From Lachnospiraceae bacterium (lineage in GTDB: Bacteria; Bacillota; Clostridia; Lachnospirales; Lachnospiraceae), in the NCBI GenBank assembly GCA_900768755.1, contig CAAGDV010000038.1, positions 1 through 64,000 of the forward strand: DNA of 64,000 nt, written 5' to 3'. Shown here one piece after another: positions 41,998 to 50,692 of this stretch. The notes under the pieces are model-generated. The model was not told where the DNA came from. It searched no databases and saw only the letters and a list, made by a program, of their open reading frames with translations. The position numbers were made by a program, and so were the translations under genes. The stretch's first letter is position 1; each line of letters opens with the position of its first letter.

Positions 41998-43125
41998 ATG
42001 CGAAAAGGACAAATCAGATTTATCACCGTATTCTTTCTTACAGGGATTATGGTGTGGATGTTTGTGGCAAAAGACAGGGACTATTCCGAGAGAGAGAACC
42101 GCTATCTTGCCAAACTGCCGTCTGTGAGCGTACAGTCGGTGCTTGACGGAAGCTTTATGGACGACTGGGAGACATACCTTTCGGATCAGTTTCCGTTAAG
42201 GGACTGGTGTGTGACATTGAGGAGTAACGCGCTGAGTCTTTTGGGACAGACGCGGATTAACGGAGTGTTCATAGGAAGCGGCGGTTATCTTATTCCGCAG
42301 GATGATAAGGTTGACTATAACAAAATTGACGAGCAGACAGAGGCTGTCAATGCGGCGGCGGAATATTTTCCCGACGTGAATTTTCAGCTTATGCTGGCAC
42401 CGGGCGCGTCGTATGTCTGTGAGGACAGACTTCCTGCAGGGGTTGAGTCGACACAGGGCAGCACAATGGATTATGTGGCGGACAGATTAAGTTCGCGGGT
42501 GGATTTTGTCGACGTAAGGAAAGCACTTTTAACCAACAATACGGAGCAGCTTTATTTTCGCAATGACCACCACTGGACCGTATACGGCGCATTTGAAGCT
42601 TTTTCTGAGTATATGAATACCCGGGGCGTTAAGGTCGATTCAAAGGATTTTGATTTTATGACGGTTGCGGACGGTTTTTTCGGAACCCAGGCATCTAACT
42701 GCGGTATATATAAAACCGGTGATGAGATTGATATCTGCGTGCCGAATGGTAGCGAGGGAACCTACACGGTTAACTATATCAATGAATCGGTTAAGACGAC
42801 AACACTTTTTGATGACAGCAAGGTGGATGAGAAGGACAAATACCTTGTGTTTATGGGCGGAAATTACTCGCAGGTAATTATTGATACAACCGCAAATAAC
42901 GGCAAAAGGCTTTTGATTGTGAAGGATTCGTACGCCAACTGTATGATTCCGATGTTCACCCCGTATTACGAGCGGATGGTTGTTGTTGACCCAAGATATT
43001 TTTACGATAATATCGCCGAAGTCATTATCGGCAACGAAGTGGATGATGTGCTTTTCTTATACAGCGTCAACGGATTTGTAACCGACACATCGCTGACAGA
43101 TACACTGATGCTCGGAGAGGAGTAG
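41998..43125 (+). CDS. DHHW-family (AlgX/AlgJ-like) acylation protein
   Basis: A 375-residue protein with an N-terminal membrane anchor and a DHHW catalytic motif at 190-193 (FRNDHHWTVYGAF), plus a Ser-containing KDSYANCMIPM block. This matches the SGNH-like proteins that transfer acetyl groups to polysaccharide after export by an MBOAT protein. It starts 13 nt after the MBOAT gene with a GGGAGG site. Confidence 0.88.
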   Translation: MRKGQIRFITVFFLTGIMVWMFVAKDRDYSERENRYLAKLPSVSVQSVLDGSFMDDWETYLSDQFPLRDWCVTLRSNALSLLGQTRINGVFIGSGGYLIPQDDKVDYNKIDEQTEAVNAAAEYFPDVNFQLMLAPGASYVCEDRLPAGVESTQGSTMDYVADRLSSRVDFVDVRKALLTNNTEQLYFRNDHHWTVYGAFEAFSEYMNTRGVKVDSKDFDFMTVADGFFGTQASNCGIYKTGDEIDICVPNGSEGTYTVNYINESVKTTTLFDDSKVDEKDKYLVFMGGNYSQVIIDTTANNGKRLLIVKDSYANCMIPMFTPYYERMVVVDPRYFYDNIAEVIIGNEVDDVLFLYSVNGFVTDTSLTDTLMLGEE

Positions 43126-43127
43126 AG

Positions 43128-43835
43128 ATGGCACAGACTCTGGTGACAATTGCGAAAATCCATACGGGTTTTCCGTCAAAGTTTGGCGTGCCCAGACAAA
43201 GCGGACTTGTCAAAGAACTTACGGGTCGCATTGTTTTTGAAGAGGAATACCGTAACAGAGAAGCGCTTAAGGGTCTTTCGGAATACTCACATCTCTGGCT
43301 GTTATGGGATTTTTCATTGTCTCACAGAAAAGAGTTCAGCCCGACAGTGTACCCGCCGAGACTCGGAGGAAATATTCCTAAAGGAGTGTGGGCGACACGC
43401 TCGCCGTTTCGACCGAATTCAATCGGTCTGTCATGTGTCAGAATTGAGGAGATTATTGAACAGAGCAGTGACGGTCCGCAGATAATTGTATCCGGCGTGG
43501 ACATGGTTGACGGAACACCGATTTATGATATTAAACCCTATCTTCCGTATACGGACAGTATTCCGGATGCGCGGGGAAGCTTTGGACAGGAACACAGTAC
43601 GGATACCCTGAAGGTGGATTTCCCGAAGCGGTGGAAGGACGCCATTCCGGCAGAGATGTACCCTGCTGTCCGTGCAATACTTGAACAGGACCCGCGGGCT
43701 GCGTACAACAAGAGACCGGGATATGTTTACGGAATGGAATACAATGGGTACGATATCCGTTTTACCGTTGAGAACGGTGTAATTACGGTTACGGAAATTG
43801 TTGTTGTGAATGCAGATACAATCAAAATTAAATAA
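43128..43835 (+). CDS. trmO: tRNA (N6-threonylcarbamoyladenosine37-N6)-methyltransferase-like
   Basis: TrmO uses S-adenosylmethionine to methylate t6A37 of some tRNAs. The 235-residue product has the family signatures GFPSKFGVPRQSGLV, YSHLWLLWDF, IPKGVWATRSPFRPNSIGLS and DGTPIYDIKPYLPYTDSIPD. A C-terminal helical/strand extension (~165-235) is normal. It starts 2 nt after the DHHW gene but is functionally unrelated. Confidence 0.9.
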   Translation: MAQTLVTIAKIHTGFPSKFGVPRQSGLVKELTGRIVFEEEYRNREALKGLSEYSHLWLLWDFSLSHRKEFSPTVYPPRLGGNIPKGVWATRSPFRPNSIGLSCVRIEEIIEQSSDGPQIIVSGVDMVDGTPIYDIKPYLPYTDSIPDARGSFGQEHSTDTLKVDFPKRWKDAIPAEMYPAVRAILEQDPRAAYNKRPGYVYGMEYNGYDIRFTVENGVITVTEIVVVNADTIKIK

Positions 43836-43921
43836 TTAAAACACGATTTAATTAGTATTGCGCACTGAATACGAGACGGTTATTCATCACATACTACCAG
43901 AAACGGAAGGTGGTGTGCGAC

Positions 43922-44131
43922 ATGGATAACAATTTGTGGTTAGACGGCTCTCCTGCATATTCTACTACGGCTGTGGGAGTGACCAACCTCGTTGATGAGC
44001 AGCGCGCAGAGAATCTGGCGAAGAAAGCTCATCCTTACACTGAAGCACAGATTGAGGATGCGCTGAACAGATATCGTGACGGTGACCGTTCCAGTGATGT
44101 TTTGAATATTATCAGCTATAAGAATGAGTAA
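43922..44131 (+). CDS. Small hypothetical protein
   Basis: A 69-residue protein, MDNNLWLDGSPAYSTTAVG...IISYKNE, with AGGTGG before the ATG. Polar, helical in its second half (YTEAQIEDALNRYRDG), no membrane segment. Family not recognised. Located between trmO and rpmE. Confidence 0.55.
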   Translation: MDNNLWLDGSPAYSTTAVGVTNLVDEQRAENLAKKAHPYTEAQIEDALNRYRDGDRSSDVLNIISYKNE

Positions 44132-44148
44132 TCAATAATAAAAAGTAG

Positions 44149-44177
44149 TTGCAATTATTTTCCCATTGTGATATACT
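44149..44177 (+). promoter_or_regulatory. rpmE promoter
   Basis: TTGCAA (44149-44154), 17-nt spacer, TATACT (44172-44177). The leader is about 90 nt and includes a small GCTGT/ACAGC stem, which might take part in feedback control by the ribosomal protein. Confidence 0.65.
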
Positions 44178-44276
44178 TAACAAGCTGTTCAAGTGTGACA
44201 GCGATAAAGTTGTTATTATGGCACAAGATCCGAGTGATAGAGTCATAGTGAATTTTATAACAGAGAGGTGATATCA

Positions 44277-44486
44277 ATGAGAGAAGGAATCCATCCAGAT
44301 TATTATCAGGCTAAGGTTGTTTGCAACTGCGGTAACGAGTTCGTTACAGGTTCTACCAAGGAGAGTATCCACGTAGAGATCTGTTCTAAGTGTCATCCGT
44401 TCTACACAGGCCAGCAGAAGGCTGCTGCAGCTCGTGGACGTATTGATAAGTTCAATAAGAAGTACGGAATTTCACAGAACAACTAA
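44277..44486 (+). CDS. rpmE: Ribosomal protein L31
   Basis: The 69-residue L31 of the large ribosomal subunit. MREGIHPDYYQAKVVCNCGNE and EICSKCHPFYTGQQK are diagnostic; the four Cys (CxC and CxxC) mark the zinc-binding type. ATG 44277 follows GAGAGGTG by 7 nt; an upstream in-frame GTG is not needed. Confidence 0.96.
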   Translation: MREGIHPDYYQAKVVCNCGNEFVTGSTKESIHVEICSKCHPFYTGQQKAAAARGRIDKFNKKYGISQNN

Positions 44487-44508
44487 CAGTTATATAGTGA
44501 TAGTAATA

Positions 44509-44540
44509 GGGTTGGGATTGGTGACAGTCTCAACCCGTTT
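44509..44540 (+). terminator. Probable terminator after rpmE
   Basis: GGGTTGGGA (44509-44517) pairs with TCTCAACCC (44528-44536), one G-T pair, followed by GTTTTG. The T-run is short. Confidence 0.55.
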
Positions 44541-44563
44541 TGTGGTTAAAGAGAGGTATGTGT

Positions 44564-45505
44564 ATGAAATATTCCGGTATAGGCGGTCAGGCTGTTATTG
44601 AGGGCGTTATGATGCGCAATAAGGACCGATATGCAGTTGCCGTAAGAAAGCCTGACGGCGAGATAGAAGTCAAAACAGAGCATTGCAAATCCGCAGACAG
44701 CAGAGCGGCCTTTTTTAAGTGGCCTTTTGTGCGCGGAATCGTTAATTTTATTGATTCTCTGGTGCTTGGAATGTCAACGCTTTCCTATTCTTCCTCTTTT
44801 TACGAGGATGATGACGACAAAAAAAAGACACCTGAGCAGAAAAAGAAATCCGATGCTGCTTTCAACGTGGTTACGCTTGTTTTATCGATTGTGCTGGCGG
44901 TGGGAATTTTTATGGTCGGACCATATTATCTTTCTCTTTTTATCGGGCGCTACATACAATCAGATATCCTGCTTGTTGCGATTGAGGGCGTAATCAGAGT
45001 GCTGATATTTGTGGCATATGTGTCGCTTATTTCTTTGATGAAGGACATAAAGCGCGTGTACATGTATCACGGCGCTGAACATAAATGTATCAACTGCATT
45101 GAGCACGGCATGGAACTTACGGTCGAGAATGTCAAAAATAGCTCCAAGGAGCACAAAAGATGCGGCACAAGTTTTCTGATAATTGTTATGTGCATATCTA
45201 TTATTGTGCTTATGTTTGTAAGATTTGACTCGCGCATTCTTCGCATGCTTTCGCGTATTGTGCTCATTCCGGTGATTGCCGGAATATCTTATGAGATACT
45301 GAGATTTACGGGCACGCATGAGAACGGTTTTATCAATTTCATAAGTAAACCGGGACTCTGGATGCAGGCGATTACGACAAAAGAACCCGACGATGAGATG
45401 ATTGAGGTGGGAATTGCCTCTGTTGAAGCGGTTTTTGACTGGAGAGAATATCTGAAAGAGAATTTTGAGGATAATAAAGATGACAGCCAGACAGGTGATG
45501 AATGA
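44564..45505 (+). CDS. DUF1385 membrane protein
   Basis: A 313-residue DUF1385 protein: GGQAVIEGVMMRNKDRYAVAVR at the start, then several membrane helices, a conserved YHGAEHKCINCIEHG motif and RCGTSF. The His/Cys-rich motif suggests metal binding; function is not established. Members are commonly encoded before prmC and prfA in Clostridia, as here. ATG 44564 has GAGAGG 7 nt upstream. Its last 26 nt overlap prmC. Confidence 0.88.
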   Translation: MKYSGIGGQAVIEGVMMRNKDRYAVAVRKPDGEIEVKTEHCKSADSRAAFFKWPFVRGIVNFIDSLVLGMSTLSYSSSFYEDDDDKKKTPEQKKKSDAAFNVVTLVLSIVLAVGIFMVGPYYLSLFIGRYIQSDILLVAIEGVIRVLIFVAYVSLISLMKDIKRVYMYHGAEHKCINCIEHGMELTVENVKNSSKEHKRCGTSFLIIVMCISIIVLMFVRFDSRILRMLSRIVLIPVIAGISYEILRFTGTHENGFINFISKPGLWMQAITTKEPDDEMIEVGIASVEAVFDWREYLKENFEDNKDDSQTGDE

Positions 45506-46316
45506 AGCTGTAGAGAGACTTACGGATGCAGGAACAGAGGAAGCTTCAAATGACGCGTGGCTTCTGTTTTCAGCCGCATTCGGCATGGACAGAACGTCCT
45601 ATCTCATTCATGCAGATGAGCCGCTTACAGATGCGAAGGCGAAGGCGGATTTTGACGATATGATTAAGCGGCGGACAGAACATGAACCGGTGCAGTACAT
45701 CATCGGTGGCGCATGGTTTATGGGATATGAATTTACGGTCAGTCCGGCGGTTCTGATTCCGCGCTTTGACACAGAGGTACTGGTTGAGAATGCCCTGAAG
45801 AGAACTCATGAAGGGATGCGCATACTTGATGTGTGCACAGGCTCGGGCTGCATCGCGATAAGCCTTGCCCTGAATGTACACAACTCAGTGGTCACGGCTT
45901 CGGATGTATCAGCGGATGCACTTTCAATAGCGGCGATTAATCGTACAAAACTTCACGCTGACAATGTAACGCTGATTGAAAGCGACATGTTTGACAAAAT
46001 AACGGGCAGATATGATATGATAGTGTCTAATCCCCCGTACATCCGCACAAAGGATATAGAGGAATTACAGACGGAGGTAAAAGATAAGGAGCCGTATATG
46101 GCGCTTAACGGCCATGAGGACGGTCTGTTTTTTTACCGGATACTAGCTACAAAAAGTCCGGCACACCTTGTGCCCGGTGGAATTATCTGCCTTGAAACGG
46201 GATGTGACCAGGCTGACAGCGTATGTGAACTTTTACACAATAATCATTTTACAGACATCGAGGTTATAAAGGACCTTTCGGGCCTTGACCGGGTTGTCTT
46301 GGGACGGAGGATATAA
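45480..46316 (+). CDS. prmC: Release factor glutamine methyltransferase
   Basis: Methylates the Gln of the GGQ motif in release factors. The 278-residue product has a helical N-domain, ILDVCTGSGCIAISLA (SAM-binding) and VSNPPYIRT (N184-Y187, substrate glutamine). ATG 45480 follows GAGG and lies inside the end of the DUF1385 gene. It overlaps prfA by one base (TAATG), so enzyme and substrate are co-translated. Confidence 0.95.
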   Translation: MTARQVMNEAVERLTDAGTEEASNDAWLLFSAAFGMDRTSYLIHADEPLTDAKAKADFDDMIKRRTEHEPVQYIIGGAWFMGYEFTVSPAVLIPRFDTEVLVENALKRTHEGMRILDVCTGSGCIAISLALNVHNSVVTASDVSADALSIAAINRTKLHADNVTLIESDMFDKITGRYDMIVSNPPYIRTKDIEELQTEVKDKEPYMALNGHEDGLFFYRILATKSPAHLVPGGIICLETGCDQADSVCELLHNNHFTDIEVIKDLSGLDRVVLGRRI

Positions 46317-47389
46317 TGTTTGAGAATCTTGAAGACATTTTGAGAAAATATGAGGATATCAACGCCGAGCTTGCGAGCCCGGATGTGACGTCCGATCAGG
46401 GGCGCTTTAGGAGACTTATGAAGGAGCAGAGCGATCTGACTCCGCTTGTCGAGGCGTATACGGCATACAAAAAGGCTAACAAGGACATTTCCGACAGCCT
46501 TGAGATGCTTGAGGAAGAGAATGACGATGATATGAGGGAGATGCTTAAGGAAGAGCTTTCTGATGCCAAATCCCGTGTTGAGAAGCTTGAAAACGAGATA
46601 AAAATCCTGCTTCTGCCAAAGGACCCCAACGACGACAAAAACGTTGTTGTTGAGATTCGTGCCGGAGCCGGAGGCGATGAGGCTGCTCTTTTTGCGGCAG
46701 AGCTTTTCAGAATGTACACACACTACGCCGAGAGCAGACACTGGAAAATTGAGGTGGTCAACTCCGATGAGACCGGAATCGGCGGAATGAAAGAAATTGA
46801 GTTCATGGTAACGGGACAGGGCGCATACTCGGTTCTCAAATACGAGAGCGGTGTGCACCGCGTGCAGCGTGTCCCCGAGACCGAGAGTGGCGGAAGAATC
46901 CATACATCAACCGCGTCTGTTGCGGTTATGCCTGAGGCGGAAGAAGTCGAGGTTCAGATTGACGAGAAGGACATTCGTATCGATGTAATGAGGGCGTCCG
47001 GAAACGGCGGACAGTGTGTCAATACAACCGATTCGGCTGTCAGACTTACCCATTATCCTACGGGAATCGTAATCTACAGCCAGACCGAGAAATCGCAGAT
47101 ACAGAACAAGGAGAAGGCATTTGCGCTCCTGCGTGCAAAGCTTTATGATATGGAATGTCAGAAAGCGCATGATGCGGAGGCTGACGCGAGAAGAAGCCAG
47201 ATTGGAACGGGAGACCGTTCGGAGAAAATCCGTACCTATAATTTCCCGCAGGGCCGTGTGACCGACCACAGAATCGGTCTTACGCTCTATAAGCTGGACA
47301 AAATAATGAACGGCGACATTCAGGAAATAATTGATGCCTGCATAAGCGCCGACCAGGCAGCGAAACTGGCGAAGATGAATGAAAATTAA
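46316..47389 (+). CDS. prfA: Peptide chain release factor 1
   Basis: RF1 reads UAG and UAA stop codons and triggers peptide release. The 357 residues include the stop-reading loop RVPETESGGRIHTS with a PxT tripeptide and the catalytic loop GNGGQCVNTTDSAVRLTH with G231-G232-Q233. The residue after GGQ is Cys rather than the His of E. coli, a variation also found in other Clostridia. Full length. Confidence 0.97.
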   Translation: MFENLEDILRKYEDINAELASPDVTSDQGRFRRLMKEQSDLTPLVEAYTAYKKANKDISDSLEMLEEENDDDMREMLKEELSDAKSRVEKLENEIKILLLPKDPNDDKNVVVEIRAGAGGDEAALFAAELFRMYTHYAESRHWKIEVVNSDETGIGGMKEIEFMVTGQGAYSVLKYESGVHRVQRVPETESGGRIHTSTASVAVMPEAEEVEVQIDEKDIRIDVMRASGNGGQCVNTTDSAVRLTHYPTGIVIYSQTEKSQIQNKEKAFALLRAKLYDMECQKAHDAEADARRSQIGTGDRSEKIRTYNFPQGRVTDHRIGLTLYKLDKIMNGDIQEIIDACISADQAAKLAKMNEN

Positions 47390-47462
47390 ATAAAGGCTTG
47401 GATTTATTTAGTTTATAGAAATAGTCTATTTGACGGAAAAAAACAATAGTTTTGTGAGAAAG

Positions 47463-47499
47463 ACGGACTTTGACACATCACATCATCGTCCGTTTTTTT
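47463..47499 (+). terminator. prfA terminator
   Basis: ACGGAC (47463-47468) and GTCCGT (47488-47493) with a 19-nt loop and a run of seven T. It ends the prmC-prfA unit. Confidence 0.7.
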
Positions 47500-47667
47500 A
47501 TTTCTGATTGGTTAAGAAATCGTAATACAGTGGAATTTTTGGGTATTTGGGAACAAATACATAATCCCAGTTTTAATTATGGCGAATTCACCATAATTAA
47601 AAGCAACGCTGGTTTGAATAGTTATAAGATTAGTGTAAAAGAGTTGACGAGAGAAATATATCGATAG
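47500..47667 (+). pseudogene. KilA-N domain fragment
   Basis: Reads ISDWLRNRNTVEFLGIWEQ, then NPSFNYGEF and AGLNSYKISVKEL. This is the middle of a KilA-N domain, a DNA-binding domain of phage antirepressors and mobile-element proteins. Neither the normal start nor the following helices are present. It abuts the T-run of the prfA terminator, marking the edge of foreign DNA at a conserved gene end. Confidence 0.65.
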
Positions 47668-47786
47668 TCGACGCTGTTATCAGGGAAATGAAAGAAGAGA
47701 CGGGTTTGATTATCGAGAAACCGCATTTGTGCGGGGTTAAGCAGTTTCCTATTGATGGCGGAGAATGGAAAGTTGTAAAAAAATAA
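47661..47786 (+). pseudogene. Nudix hydrolase fragment
   Basis: In a second frame, overlapping the KilA-N scrap by a few bases, the sequence reads VDAVIREMKEETGLIIEKPH and CGVKQFPIDGGEW. REMKEETGL is the core of the Nudix box (REx2EExGx). Start and C-terminal part are missing. A decayed gene. Confidence 0.65.
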
Positions 47787-47803
47787 ATTATAGGGGTCGG
47801 ATA

Positions 47804-48286
47804 ATGATAAGAGAAGTAAGACGTGAGGAAATACCGATTTGCGCGCAAGTTATCAAAAAGAGTTTTATGACGGTTGCGGATGAATATGGCTTTACCGAGG
47901 AGAACGCTCCCCGATTTACTGCTTTTGCGACGACAACAGACAGACTGTTTTGGCATATGGATAACGAGAAGAGGCCTATGTATGTATTTGAAGAGGATGG
48001 CGTTTTGTGCGGATATTATTCACTCTTCCTGCAGGAAAACGGAGAATGTGAACTCAATAATCTTGCAGTTCTGCCGGAATACAGGCACAAGGGAATCGGA
48101 AAGCAGTTATTGGAGCATGCCTTTATAATATCAAAAGAAGCAGGCTGCAAGATTATGAATATAGGTATTGTAGAGGAAAACACAGTTCTCCGCAGCTGGT
48201 ATGAGCTTAACGGAGCAATACACATCGGGACAAAGAAGTATGATTTTTTCCTGTTCACATGCGGGTATATGAAAAAGGAATTGTGA
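47804..48286 (+). CDS. GNAT-family N-acetyltransferase
   Basis: A 160-residue GNAT protein. LNNLAVLPEYRHKGIGKQLL is the acetyl-CoA-binding strand and loop, and the C-terminal ENTVLRSWYELNGAIHIG closes the fold. Complete, with GGGGTCGG upstream of ATG 47804. Substrate unknown. It may have arrived with the surrounding fragments. Confidence 0.85.
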   Translation: MIREVRREEIPICAQVIKKSFMTVADEYGFTEENAPRFTAFATTTDRLFWHMDNEKRPMYVFEEDGVLCGYYSLFLQENGECELNNLAVLPEYRHKGIGKQLLEHAFIISKEAGCKIMNIGIVEENTVLRSWYELNGAIHIGTKKYDFFLFTCGYMKKEL

Positions 48287-48292
48287 AGACTC

Positions 48293-49441
48293 TCATTCCA
48301 TATCCGAATACTCTATCCACCCGTCTGTACCGGGGAATTTATGCGCATAGATTGTAAAGTTTTCAAGCACAGTTTTGTTGTCGAGCTTGTACTCGTCTGA
48401 ATTTTTCTTTAGGAACTCCTTGTAATCACGCAGTTTACTGTACTCCGGGTAGCTTAATATGACATAAACGATTCTGCAGTTTTCTGCGTCAATCAGAGCA
48501 TATTCATATACATAATCATATCCGTCGCTTGCGATGTATGCCGGATATCTGTACATATTCTCGTCATACACAATCTGCTTCGTGACAGAGGTATCATTGT
48601 ATGTTATTTCGCAGGAAATGCCTGATAACCTGACGATTTCGTCCTCAAAATCAACTTCGTTGTACTCTGCTTCAAGTATAAAATATCCGTCTGAATCGAA
48701 TAATCCGGTCTTAATTTTTGACTTGTATTGTGCGCTTGCGGCATTGTCAACAGAATCCGGGAAAATAAAGAATCCGGAATCAAAATCTGCGCCGTGTTCT
48801 TTTATCATTGCGGCTTTATCATACTTCTCGATACCTTGCTCAGTCCTAAACGGCAGCACATAGTCAGCCACCCCTATTGCAAACACCAGTAAAACATCTG
48901 CGATGAAAAACAGACTGATTGCCGCCAGTGAGATGGTTGCGGCTTTGACGGCAACCAATATTCCCTTCTTTTTGGTGAGTTTTTCAAGTACTCCGCTCAC
49001 ATACAAGGTGATAATGACCATAATCACCAACGATACGCAGGTCGCAATCAGCGTACCCCTGCGAAAAAGGGAGTCGTCAAATGATATACATTGAAATACA
49101 ACGGATACCGTCAATATGAATACACCGACAAATCCAATTGCCTGAATCCATTTCATTATTTTACTTTTTTCATTTCCTGCGTAATCAGCCATCTTGTTGG
49201 CTACGTCTCTTAATTCTTCATTCATCCCGCTTTTTCTCTCTCCTTCAATTATTTCCCTGACATCAACGTCGTACAAATCGGCAATTGCAACAAGCAGTGA
49301 GATGTCGGGCAGATTGCTTCCGGTCTCCCAGCGGGAAACCGTTCTTCCCGAGACATTTAACTTTTCTGCAAGTGCTTCCTGCGTAATGCCTTTTTCTTTT
49401 CTCAATTCCTTCAGGAATAAACCTGTTTTTTTCTGGTCCAT
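48293..49441 (-). CDS. HTH (XRE) regulator with membrane and exposed domain
   Basis: A 382-residue protein. Residues ~9-62 are an XRE helix-turn-helix (LRKEKGITQEALAEKLNVSG, TVSRWETGSNLPD), typical also of the intact form of the truncated head at 2483. Then come four membrane segments (about residues 103-210) and a C-terminal ~170-residue extracytoplasmic part. It could couple an outside signal to DNA binding at the membrane. AAAGGAGG precedes ATG 49441. Divergent from the nucleotidyltransferase gene. Confidence 0.82.
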   Translation of the reverse strand: MDQKKTGLFLKELRKEKGITQEALAEKLNVSGRTVSRWETGSNLPDISLLVAIADLYDVDVREIIEGERKSGMNEELRDVANKMADYAGNEKSKIMKWIQAIGFVGVFILTVSVVFQCISFDDSLFRRGTLIATCVSLVIMVIITLYVSGVLEKLTKKKGILVAVKAATISLAAISLFFIADVLLVFAIGVADYVLPFRTEQGIEKYDKAAMIKEHGADFDSGFFIFPDSVDNAASAQYKSKIKTGLFDSDGYFILEAEYNEVDFEDEIVRLSGISCEITYNDTSVTKQIVYDENMYRYPAYIASDGYDYVYEYALIDAENCRIVYVILSYPEYSKLRDYKEFLKKNSDEYKLDNKTVLENFTIYAHKFPGTDGWIEYSDME

Positions 49442-49624
49442 TACGGCCCCTCCTTTTGGACATAGCATACAGTACGGCGTCCCAAAATAACACGACACAA
49501 AGCGAGAAAATGCCGCATTTATCAAATAGACAACCTTGTCCGGTTTCTGTTTCGCAAAAAAAACCGGATAATTGCTTTTCTGCTATAGAAAATACACTCA
49601 TGATATATTATAATGTACGCGGAC

Positions 49625-49703
49625 GGGAAAAACAAGCGACGCCGGAGGCGGCATTTGTTTTTCCCCGCGATAGCGAGCAAACGGCCTGTAGCGCCGGAGG
49701 CGG
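49625..49703. repeat. Hairpin with duplicated GC-rich motif
   Basis: GGGAAAAACAA (49625-49635) and its complement (49655-49665) form an 11-bp stem; the loop carries CGCCGGAGGCGG (49640-49651), which recurs exactly at 49692-49703. The GC-rich motif can itself fold (GCC/GGC). It lies between divergent genes just before the nucleotidyltransferase start. Confidence 0.6.
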
Positions 49704-49722
49704 AGAAAGGAAGCGGGGCTAT

Positions 49723-50562
49723 ATGGAGATTAGCAGGGAAATTATTAAAAAAGAATTGGATAGTTTTATTGACAGGATTTTTCTGCTGCCGGAAATTGCC
49801 TGTGTCAGGATTCGGGACGTTGTCATAGAGAAGGGCGCGGGAAGAGAAAAATATTTGGAAGAAGCCGTGGACAAGAGTTACCATGATTGCTACAGTGATG
49901 TGGATTTATCCGTAGTGGTCAGATTTTCTTCAAAAGACACAATAACCCCTGCGGAATACATGAAGCATATCGAAAGGTTTGGCGTCACTTCGGATAGCTG
50001 TCTGGGTTTTTGCTTTGTTGAGGAAAACAGCATGTACCGCGTTATTTTTAAGAACGGAATGCGGTATGATTTTGGATTTGAATTTGAATATGACGATGCG
50101 GCTGAGTTAATCAATTTGCGGCCCAAAGATAATGAATACAGCAATCCTGACTGGCCAATCGAAAATGTGAACCGTTTTTGGTTTGTGCAGATACAGGCAT
50201 TAGGAAAGCTTTACAGAAAAGATTTTTTGATCAGCAGTCATCTTGCGAACATGAATCTCAACGAAACTTTGGTGCAGCAGATGGTGCAAAGAGACATGGA
50301 GCATGGCACAAACCACCATCGCTTCGGATATGAAGAAAAAATTGCTTATATGGACAACGGACACAAATGCCCCATACTAACCGGAAACGATTATTTCGAT
50401 GACATCGCTGATAAAATATATTGTGCGGCACTGACATATGATGAGTTGACCCGGTTCTTTTATCCGGAATACAAGGCAAGATGTTCTGACTTTTTTGAAA
50501 TATGGAAATGTTACGAGCGGGGCAGACAAGATAATTATGCAGGGGGTAAAATAGCTAAGTAG
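49723..50562 (+). CDS. Nucleotidyltransferase, aminoglycoside 6-adenylyltransferase-like
   Basis: A 279-residue protein whose DCYSDVDLSVVV (near residue 50) gives the two metal-binding Asp of the nucleotidyltransferase fold, and whose NRFWFVQIQALGKLYRKDF fits the helical C-domain of streptomycin 6-adenylyltransferases. The usual GS before the Asp pair is not obvious, so activity is uncertain. ATG 49723 follows GGGG; the frame stays open upstream to 49456 but there without a site. Followed by a gene scrap. Confidence 0.6.
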   Translation: MEISREIIKKELDSFIDRIFLLPEIACVRIRDVVIEKGAGREKYLEEAVDKSYHDCYSDVDLSVVVRFSSKDTITPAEYMKHIERFGVTSDSCLGFCFVEENSMYRVIFKNGMRYDFGFEFEYDDAAELINLRPKDNEYSNPDWPIENVNRFWFVQIQALGKLYRKDFLISSHLANMNLNETLVQQMVQRDMEHGTNHHRFGYEEKIAYMDNGHKCPILTGNDYFDDIADKIYCAALTYDELTRFFYPEYKARCSDFFEIWKCYERGRQDNYAGGKIAK

Positions 50563-50564
50563 AT

Positions 50565-50657
50565 TATAATTATTATGAAAATAATTCGGCTTATATGGAT
50601 GTGTGTATTCATGTTGATTCGGTCGGATATGCCAATCTGTATACGCCGCTTAGATAA
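50565..50657 (+). pseudogene. Unidentified 3' gene fragment
   Basis: A frame without a start reads YMDVCIHVDSVGYANLYTPL before a TAA. Its composition is protein-like, probably the tail of a lost gene. Family not recognised. Confidence 0.35.
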
Positions 50658-50692
50658 AAGCCGTAATTCGTCATGATTAAAGGAGAGAGTTT

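Noticed and set aside
46985..47060. Cys after GGQ in release factor 1 as a defect
   Set aside because: The GGQ itself is intact and a non-His residue at the next position occurs in other Firmicutes.
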